DNA of 64,000 nt from a virus: IMG/VR virus record IMGVR_UViG_3300009103_000014, positions 16,404 to 80,403 of that record. One strand, 5' to 3'. Positions 58,601 to 64,000 of this stretch are shown piece by piece. The translations under genes and the position numbers were made by a program. How positions within the stretch are numbered: position 1 is the first letter of the stretch; each line of letters starts with the position of its first letter. Under the pieces are notes generated by a model. That model was not told where the DNA came from and searched no databases. It saw only the letters and a program-made list of their open reading frames with translations.

Positions 58601-60610
58601 AAATTCAATACCTCTGTCTTTACCGTCGTCTGAACCAGGAGCAGAATCACCACCCAATGTAAATATTGGATCGTCAACTGTTACTGTAGTTGAGTTTGTA
58701 GTAGATGTTGTACCGTTAACTGTTAAGTTACCAGTTACAATTAAGTTATCTCCAACTGTCACGTTAGCGCCAGAAGAAGAAAGTGTACTTGCCGCAATTG
58801 ACAAGTCACCAGCTGTAAACGTTGTACCTTCCCAAGAACCAATTTCGGAACCATCAACTGTCATAGCAATTTTTCCGTTTGATCCTGTGTCAGTGATAGT
58901 AATATTTGTATCACCTTTTTCGATTACATTACCAGCCGCTGAAATTGTATTATCAACATAGTATTTTGTAGCCAAGTCTTGGTTATCAGTTGTAGTGTAT
59001 GACGTATGTGCTCTAATTTGTAAAGCACCTGCCGCCGTCGCACCAATTGTAAGTACTTCAGTATCAGTACCACCAACAACAGCCTGAACAACGACAGAGC
59101 CGTCTTCAGTACCATTTGTGATATCTACTGCCTTACCTTTAAGTTGAGCGAAAGTAGTAGTATTATTTCCGTCATCATAACCTTTCCAAGTTATTTGTCC
59201 ACAGCTATCGCCGTCCGCCGGAGAAGCAGATTGTTTATTAAACAATAATTCTCCACCATAAGCATCAGCGTTAGAGTTAAGCATAGTCATTTGAGGTTTA
59301 GAACCACCTGATTGAGACATTAATACGTCTGAACCAATAGTACCATTAACTGTTATGGCATCGCCTGCGGCGTCACCTAAAGTTACAGCACCATTTAAAG
59401 TAGTAGTTCCTGCCGCTGTTAAAGTACCATCAATATCAGCGTTACCGCCCATATTAAAGTTCTCAGCAAGACCTAAACCACCATCAATTATTACAGCACC
59501 TGTAGTGTTTGTAGTTGATGTAGTAGTGTCGTTAAAGTTTGAGATACCTGTTACGTTTAAAGTAGCTCCAACAACTACGGCTCCTGCCGCACTTGCTGTA
59601 AATGAACCACCAACGTCTAAAGCACCTGTTGTGACAATTTGTCCACCAACATATATATCTTCAGCAACACCCATACCACCATCAACAATAACAGCACCAG
59701 TAGTGGTACTTGATGAAGCGGTTGTATTATTAAAGTTAGCAACACCACTTGCGTCAAGTGTACCTACTGATGTATTACCAGTAGCATGAGCAATAGTGGC
59801 AGAACCAACTGTTAACGTTGTTCCGTCAAATGTAAAGTTAGCGTCGTCTTCAACAGCGCCAGAGGCACCTGCGATAACAACACGGTTATCTGTTAAATCA
59901 GTAATCTTCGCTGATGCTACAGTAACATCTGAAGCATTAGCAGTAAACACAGTAGTTGAATCAAGTTCCATTGTAACTGAACCTGTACCACTGTCACTTA
60001 CTGTTACTGAAGTATTTCCCTCGATCAAGCGTGACGCCGAACCTAGTTGAGAATCAACATAGGCTTTGGTAGCCGCATCTTGGTTTCCTGATGGATCAGC
60101 AACACCAGTAATTCTATTACTGCCTGCCGCTATATTACCTGCTGGATTAAGTGTAAAGTCACCAGCTGATGTAGTAATTCCATTGGAATCGAGAGTGGTA
60201 TTATCAACAATTAAAGAACCAGCTTGAAAAGCCGAGTATGCCGATAATGTTATATTTCCTGCTGTTGTACCAGCTTCTGTAGTAGTCGCTACAACGAATT
60301 GATCAGCACTTTCGTCCCAACCAATAAACACGTTTGTATCGTCACCACGTTCAGTTACAAGACCGGCGTCAACCGCTCCTGAACCAGTAGCACCAGAGGA
60401 TAATACCATTAAAGGATCAGCTACAGATGTATTTGTAGAGTCAACTGTAGTTGTTGTTCCTTGAACTGTTAAGTTACCAGTAATTGTTAAGTTCGAACCG
60501 TATGTTATAGAATTAGCAAGTTTACCAGCCGTAATCGCATTATTGGCGATTTTAGCCGTTGTTACCGCTAGGTCTGTAATCTGATTCGATTTTATTCTTG
60601 TTACGGGCAT
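55619..60610 (-). CDS. Giant repetitive tail-fibre/appendage protein
   Basis: About 1663 aa from ATG 60610 (AAGGAG nine bases before; the TTG at 60619 is not needed). Begins 'MPVTRIKSNQITDLAVTTAK', a common fibre N-terminus, and repeats modules: 'TGNLTV.GTTTTVDSTNT', 'DAATKAYVDSQ', 'D(L)T..RVV(I/Y)AG(A/T)SG...DDA' and 'GLGLAENFNMGG'. The last 130 residues, 'ADLAECYAADAEYAPGTVVHFGG' region to 'EEGMIEVVVGRM', form a separate conserved C-terminal domain known in cyanophage fibre proteins. It likely makes contact with the host surface. Confidence 0.85.
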   Translation of the reverse strand: MPVTRIKSNQITDLAVTTAKIANNAITAGKLANSITYGSNLTITGNLTVQGTTTTVDSTNTSVADPLMVLSSGATGSGAVDAGLVTERGDDTNVFIGWDESADQFVVATTTEAGTTAGNITLSAYSAFQAGSLIVDNTTLDSNGITTSAGDFTLNPAGNIAAGSNRITGVADPSGNQDAATKAYVDSQLGSASRLIEGNTSVTVSDSGTGSVTMELDSTTVFTANASDVTVASAKITDLTDNRVVIAGASGAVEDDANFTFDGTTLTVGSATIAHATGNTSVGTLDASGVANFNNTTASSSTTTGAVIVDGGMGVAEDIYVGGQIVTTGALDVGGSFTASAAGAVVVGATLNVTGISNFNDTTTSTTNTTGAVIIDGGLGLAENFNMGGNADIDGTLTAAGTTTLNGAVTLGDAAGDAITVNGTIGSDVLMSQSGGSKPQMTMLNSNADAYGGELLFNKQSASPADGDSCGQITWKGYDDGNNTTTFAQLKGKAVDITNGTEDGSVVVQAVVGGTDTEVLTIGATAAGALQIRAHTSYTTTDNQDLATKYYVDNTISAAGNVIEKGDTNITITDTGSNGKIAMTVDGSEIGSWEGTTFTAGDLSIAASTLSSSGANVTVGDNLIVTGNLTVNGTTSTTNSTTVTVDDPIFTLGGDSAPGSDDGKDRGIEFRYYDGSAKLGFFGYDNSADAFVYMTGVTNTSEVMSGTAGNIIVGSVKSGTLTDGRVVTAGASGLLEDDAGLTYDGTNLTCAGEYIGATLNISGAGDVGGNFTVNTNKFIVTAASGNTQVAGTLESTGVITANATTTSTSNNSGSLLVLGGLGLAENLNMGGNLDVDGTATVAGTLTSNGATAINGSLTVAGSQTISMGSNKVTNVTDPTSAQDAATKAYVDSQTSTRLEQGNTTATVSDSGTGSFAVEVDSTTVLNAVAGGVTMNSATVSDLTSGRVVVAGTSGSLDDYATLRYNGTTLDVGAAGSEKFQVTVASGNTTVAGTLDVTGKGTFSGALEVDGASTLATAKVEDLTAGRVTYAGTGGELQDDADLTFDGTTLTAGAVDIDNISIDSNTISSTSGKLIVEGVAGQEIVINEASADVDFRVESDNDANAFFVEGSTGSVGIGTGTPTTDVTLHVSATDSMMIPVGTTAQRPGSGSAGMFRFNTTLGNMEIYTGSEWNSGADFTTITANSYNGDDSATAFTLSSAGTTATTIVMINGVVQIPTTAYAVSGTTLTFTEAPATGDVIDARVLTTTSTITEMQDADADTKISVEATADADEIQFTCGGTSIAKFTSGGLVPNVNSNGSTGFDLGGSSAQWKDLYVSSGSLYVNGKEVLQDDSGTITMGTDANQNLKVASGSGSGLLQLDGGAGIQVLRTTEMGSGVTLTAHADDSATGVLLSDGAKAGNVTIIGNSVKNAVTNENLVLQSNGTGIIQLDDEVTATGNMIVTGNLTVNGSTTTVSSTNTTVEDPLQIWATGQSGSPAYDSGWVVERGSSANVGMIWDESADTFAAINTTEDGTTAGNVGITSYANMRVDTLTGTATQAQFADLAECYAADAEYAPGTVVHFGGEHEVSLCDIDGCKSVAGVVTSNPAYLMNDGLDAENKCSVALVGRVPCKVKGKVSKGDMMVSAGHGAARAEEDPKMGQVIGKALEDHDGEEGMIEVVVGRM

Positions 60611-60725
60611 TTTCCACAACTCCTTTTTATATTATTATGCATAAGTGGCGCCGAAGAGCACCTGTAATTGGAGCATTACTGCCACCGTAATATTAGTCTA
60701 AAGATAGATTAATGTACGATAATGT

Positions 60726-60733
60726 TATTTATA
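60726..60733 (-). promoter_or_regulatory. T4-consensus late promoter TATAAATA
   Basis: Minus strand exact T4 late box TATAAATA then ACATTATCG, about 115 nt before ATG 60610. It is the only perfect T4 consensus in the set found. Confidence 0.7.
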
Positions 60734-60767
60734 CAATTTTGGAAAAAGATATAAGATCAGATCTAAA

Positions 60768-62048
60768 TTAATGTAAATCGACCCAGCCACCGTTAGCGTA
60801 GCCTTGGAACTTATTTGTTGTAGAATTATATATTACAGCACCATTAGAAGGTGATGTAGCATTTCTTTGTGTGGTCGTATAACTAGCAAACTGAACTAGT
60901 TGACTATGTGTTGTTGCTGTATTTGTTATTGTTAACTTATCAGACCCTGCTACTTTTATATAAACAGTATCATCATCTGCTGTACGCTCAACTTCAATTT
61001 TTGTATCAGCATCAGCGTCTTGTACTTTATCTAAATATGTTATACCTCTAAATATTCTAGCAGATATATGGTCAGTATTTGCCGGTGCTGATGTAAATGT
61101 TAAAGTACTACCACTTATAGTATAAGCATTTGTAGGTTCCTGGACTACACCATTTAAAGTAACAATTACTGTATTGGTTGTGGCATCGCTGACGCTTAAT
61201 GTAAAAGTTGTATCAGAGCCATCACCATTAAACTCATCATGTGTTACTGTTGATAAATCAGGATCACCTACTCTAACCCAAGCACTATTTTTATATACTT
61301 CAACATAATCTAAAGTTGAGTTATATCTAACTTCACCTTCAGATGGTGACCCAGGTCTCTGTGCTGTAGTACCAACTGGTAACAATAAAGATTCTGTAGA
61401 ATTAATTTTAACTTTACCTGTACCTTGTGGCTCAAGTATTAAATCATCGTTAGTTGGAGTATAAAGTGTAGTATCTTCTGCTGTTATATCTCCTAAAGAA
61501 CTACTTGCTCCACCTACACCAAATGTTCCTGTGTATCTAGCACCTGAAATATAAACTGACTTGCCTGAAAAAGAAATTCCATTTGGTAAATTTGTTCCTA
61601 TAAAATGTACAACACCAGATTGATAATCAAAAAACCATTCGTCGTCATTACCAGAACCTGTAGCATATACCTGAGTTCCACCACTTGCGGCCGAACCAGC
61701 ATTTCCTGATGTATGTACATAAATTTTAAGTTGATATGTTGAACCTACCTCAGGTGGTATCCAATCAGTTAATCCTGATTTCCAAGTTCTGTTTGCTGTT
61801 GCTGTACCATCTACAGTACATTCACGAGGACTACCTGTAGCATATACTGTAACTACTCCAGAACTTGATCCTGGCATAACAGCAGGAATTGTATCTGCTT
61901 GTTGCCAAACTTTGTCACCTCTTAATAATAGAGGAGATGCTATAGCTTCGTTAGGTGCTTTTTTAACAGCATTTGTATCTGTTTTAGTTGCTCCGTACCC
62001 TAGCTTCTTCCAAAGGTAATCAATTTTTTTACTATCAGGTATCGCCAT
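60768..62048 (-). CDS. Structural/fibre-associated protein sharing modules with the giant fibre, 426 aa
   Basis: N-terminus 'MAIPDSKKIDYLWKKLGYGA' (about 50-residue basic head), 'TDWIPPEVGSTYQLKIYVHT', then a module shared with the giant fibre: 'LLPVGTTAQRPGSPSEG', 'VIVTLNGVVQEPTNAYTISG' and 'VQDADADTKIEVE' match 'MIPVGTTAQRPGSGSAG', 'IVMINGVVQIPTTAYAVSG' and 'MQDADADTKISVE'. End 'GAVIYNSTTNKFQGYANGGW'. It probably connects fibre and baseplate. Start shares one base with the previous stop (TAATG). Confidence 0.7.
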   Translation of the reverse strand: MAIPDSKKIDYLWKKLGYGATKTDTNAVKKAPNEAIASPLLLRGDKVWQQADTIPAVMPGSSSGVVTVYATGSPRECTVDGTATANRTWKSGLTDWIPPEVGSTYQLKIYVHTSGNAGSAASGGTQVYATGSGNDDEWFFDYQSGVVHFIGTNLPNGISFSGKSVYISGARYTGTFGVGGASSSLGDITAEDTTLYTPTNDDLILEPQGTGKVKINSTESLLLPVGTTAQRPGSPSEGEVRYNSTLDYVEVYKNSAWVRVGDPDLSTVTHDEFNGDGSDTTFTLSVSDATTNTVIVTLNGVVQEPTNAYTISGSTLTFTSAPANTDHISARIFRGITYLDKVQDADADTKIEVERTADDDTVYIKVAGSDKLTITNTATTHSQLVQFASYTTTQRNATSPSNGAVIYNSTTNKFQGYANGGWVDLH

Positions 62049-64000
62049 TACGCATCCTCAATCTCTAATAACGTAAGCGAGTCGCCACTTACTAGTTTGA
62101 TTCTAACTAAAACAGTATTACCTGTAGAGTTGTTCATATTTTCAGTACCAAGTGTTAATGTTTTGCTTTCATTTGATACTGTTGAACCTGTTGTTACTCT
62201 GTCACCTGATGTAAAGGCACAACCATCACTACCATTGCCACCATTACCTGTATCACTACCTGGAACTCCACTACCAGCATAAGTTGATGTAGCATCTATC
62301 CAACCACTTAATCCACTAGCACTATCAATAGCAGTACCAGGTGCCGCTATCCATACACCTGATAACTTTCCGCTAAATTTAAATTTAAAGTTAGCCGCTG
62401 GTGTTCTACGGAAAGCAAAAGTATAATATTGTGCTCCGCTTCTTCCTGTTGCTAAATCAGGACCTGCTGGTAAGTAACCAGAACTTAAATCTGTTGTAAA
62501 ATGTTGTACTGTTCCAAATCTACAAATTGCTTCTTGTGTTCCTGCTACTGTTACAGCACCACTCCAAGCATTACTTGTATAGTAATTTGTTGCTCCTGTG
62601 AAACTAGGCGTGTCGCTGGCCGCACCAAAACCTGTAATTCTTTTACCATCATCTGTATGTGTACTTCCGTTACCTAAACTATCTGAAACTGGAATACCTG
62701 CTTCATCGTCCATAGTTAATAATGTATTTGTGTATAACTGAATATTTGTACTTGCTGTACTATAAGAACTTGTACCATTACAGTTACTAGCTCTCATTTT
62801 AATTTGTTGTACTGAACGTCTTTGAGTACTTAAAAGTGGTACAGTTAAAGTTCCTAAAGTATAAGCACTACTAACACCTGTGTTTACTTTTGGTATCCCA
62901 CCATTTAACATTGTTGTACTACCATCAACATTAGCGTATGTAAAACTCAAATTAGATATAACGTGTCCTGATGTTCCTTCTTGGTTACTACCTGGGTCAA
63001 CTTCAACAGGATCAGTTGTATCTTTATATGCTTGTCCTGTAAAGTTTGCTACAGTTGATCCTGTAATACTTAAACTAGGTGAGCCTGTATTATAATATGG
63101 TACTCCTGAAATATATCTTTTAGAACCAGGTGTACCTTCTGCTACTGTTCCTATTGTTGCTGTAGGACTTGACGTCATATCATCTTTAACTACATAAACG
63201 AAATTAGTATTTCCACCGTCTGAACTTTCTATTCTTTGAGCACTAGATCCAACAGCATAACCAGTTAGGTTTAGTCTTTGCATGGCCGATGCTACAAGAT
63301 ATGCTCTCTGTGGATATGACGAAACTACTTCATCATAATCTTGGTGACCTGCTATTGCTAGAGTAGTATATGTGTTATTGTTTCCGCCACCTTCTGATGT
63401 TGTAAGGGTATGACTTCCTCCAGTACCTGTATTATTAATTTCTGATGTAATAGTTTGATTGGTACCATCGTAATGGTTAGTTAAGAAATTCATAACAAAG
63501 TTCGTGTCAATTGGGTTAGCAGTTGTATAACGTCTTGCTATGGTATTTGTTAATGCCGCGCCTGCTGATTGTGACGTAAACGTTCCTGTATTATCTGTAA
63601 ATCCATGACATAATTTTGGTGCCGTTCCTTGGTATGAGGTGCTTAATGTTAAACTCTTTGTACTTAAATTTGCCGGCGCCGCCGGTACAGAATTCATTTG
63701 GAATGTTATTCCTGTATATGAATCTGTTTGTGCTGTTATGTCTGGTGTGGCACTTACACTAAGATTTAAATTATAATTTCCTGCTGACTCTCCAGCATAG
63801 TTATGAGTTATAGCATTACCTACTGTACCTGGTGATGATCCGTTTTCTGTAGGTGTATCATTTGAACTTCCGTCAGCCCAATTAAATGTATAACTGGCTC
63901 CTGTTACTGTAGGACTAACAGCATTGGTTACTGTTACTAAAGCTCTATTGTTTCCGTCTATATCTGTATAATCATATATGTCATATTGGTTATCACTACT
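62048..64000 (-). CDS. Large beta-rich structural protein, 5-prime end outside the window (partial)
   Basis: The frame is open without stop from the right edge, so the ATG at 63697 is internal and the start lies beyond the window. The new N-terminal part contains a PKD-like domain ('ASYTFNWADGSSND', 'THNYAGESAGNYNLNLSV'). Further parts are Ser/Thr/Gly-rich beta repeats with no enzyme motif, e.g. 'VKDDMTSSPTATIGTV'. PKD domains in phage tail proteins are usually adhesion or spacer modules. Gene follows its neighbour in the appendage operon. Confidence 0.7.
   Translation of the reverse strand, partial: SSDNQYDIYDYTDIDGNNRALVTVTNAVSPTVTGASYTFNWADGSSNDTPTENGSSPGTVGNAITHNYAGESAGNYNLNLSVSATPDITAQTDSYTGITFQMNSVPAAPANLSTKSLTLSTSYQGTAPKLCHGFTDNTGTFTSQSAGAALTNTIARRYTTANPIDTNFVMNFLTNHYDGTNQTITSEINNTGTGGSHTLTTSEGGGNNNTYTTLAIAGHQDYDEVVSSYPQRAYLVASAMQRLNLTGYAVGSSAQRIESSDGGNTNFVYVVKDDMTSSPTATIGTVAEGTPGSKRYISGVPYYNTGSPSLSITGSTVANFTGQAYKDTTDPVEVDPGSNQEGTSGHVISNLSFTYANVDGSTTMLNGGIPKVNTGVSSAYTLGTLTVPLLSTQRRSVQQIKMRASNCNGTSSYSTASTNIQLYTNTLLTMDDEAGIPVSDSLGNGSTHTDDGKRITGFGAASDTPSFTGATNYYTSNAWSGAVTVAGTQEAICRFGTVQHFTTDLSSGYLPAGPDLATGRSGAQYYTFAFRRTPAANFKFKFSGKLSGVWIAAPGTAIDSASGLSGWIDATSTYAGSGVPGSDTGNGGNGSDGCAFTSGDRVTTGSTVSNESKTLTLGTENMNNSTGNTVLVRIKLVSGDSLTLLEIEDA

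Noticed and set aside
63697-63697. ATG at 63697 as the start of the last gene
   Set aside because: The frame stays open for 101 further codons to the window edge and encodes a PKD-like domain, so the codon is internal.
1-64000. CRISPR array, IS element, integrase or attachment site
   Set aside because: No regularly spaced repeats, transposase, recombinase or tRNA-end repeats were seen when reading both strands.

Overview
The window is a piece of a tailed-phage genome, from a T4-like myovirus that most likely infects a marine alphaproteobacterium, with SAR11/Pelagibacter-type hosts the best guess. The evidence for T4 affinity is a set of recognisable core genes: UvsW, UvsX, UvsY and gp32 (recombination), gp16/gp17 (terminase), gp4, gp13, gp15, gp18 and gp19 (head completion, neck, tail), a gp1-type dNMP kinase, and repeated late-promoter boxes of the form NNTAAATA. 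The DNA is strongly AT-rich by eye. The auxiliary genes (Azotobacter-type 7Fe ferredoxin, AapJ-like amino-acid binding lipoprotein, TctA/TctC transporter, ThyX) resemble alphaproteobacterial genes. The host is inferred, not shown.

Layout. 1-9.6 kb (mostly minus): end of a tail/baseplate-type gene, a GxGGEY-family protein, a ferredoxin, a 191-residue protein that keeps only the catalytic core of DNA polymerase III alpha, small membrane and zinc-finger proteins, UvsW and a partner, a secreted polysaccharide lyase and an AAA+ ATPase. 9.6-14.1 kb: a nucleosidase (minus), then a plus-strand group with an AspH-like hydroxylase and three tandem related proteins of unknown function. 14.1-25 kb: a large sugar/surface-modification cluster with FkbM methyltransferases, DxD glycosyltransferases, cupins, a nucleotidyltransferase-cupin fusion, a kinase-like protein and capsule-type transferases, with ThyX inside it. 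25-28 kb: uvsY, a small acidic gene, uvsX and gp32. 28-30 kb: methyltransferase and P-loop/sulfotransferase-like genes. 30-35 kb: a transport island with TctA, a 46-residue membrane microprotein, a basic 79-residue protein, TctC, and an AapJ-like binding lipoprotein between two small cysteine-bearing exported proteins. 35.6-47.5 kb: structural and packaging genes. 47.6-55.5 kb: HNH-like protein, dNMP kinase, neck genes, gp15, Nudix. 55.6-64 kb: very long repetitive tail-fibre or appendage proteins, the last running off the right edge.

Two promoter classes are visible. Host sigma70-type sites (TTGACA or TTGACC, 17-18 bp spacer, TACAAT/TATAAT) precede the AAA+ ATPase, nucleosidase, thyX, the dNMP kinase, the 419-residue protein and, with a weaker -10, gp32. 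T4/cyanophage-like late boxes precede structural genes and also the tctA operon. At several genes the late box ends 5-6 nt before the ATG, which would give leaderless mRNA.

The most notable content is the phage-borne tripartite tricarboxylate transporter cassette, the miniature DnaE core, the ferredoxin, the uncharacterised three-paralogue cluster, and a zinc-ribbon frame directly in phase behind the gp13 stop with no ordinary start codon. No tRNA, CRISPR, IS element, integrase or attachment site was seen, and no gene-free stretch exceeds about 150 bases.
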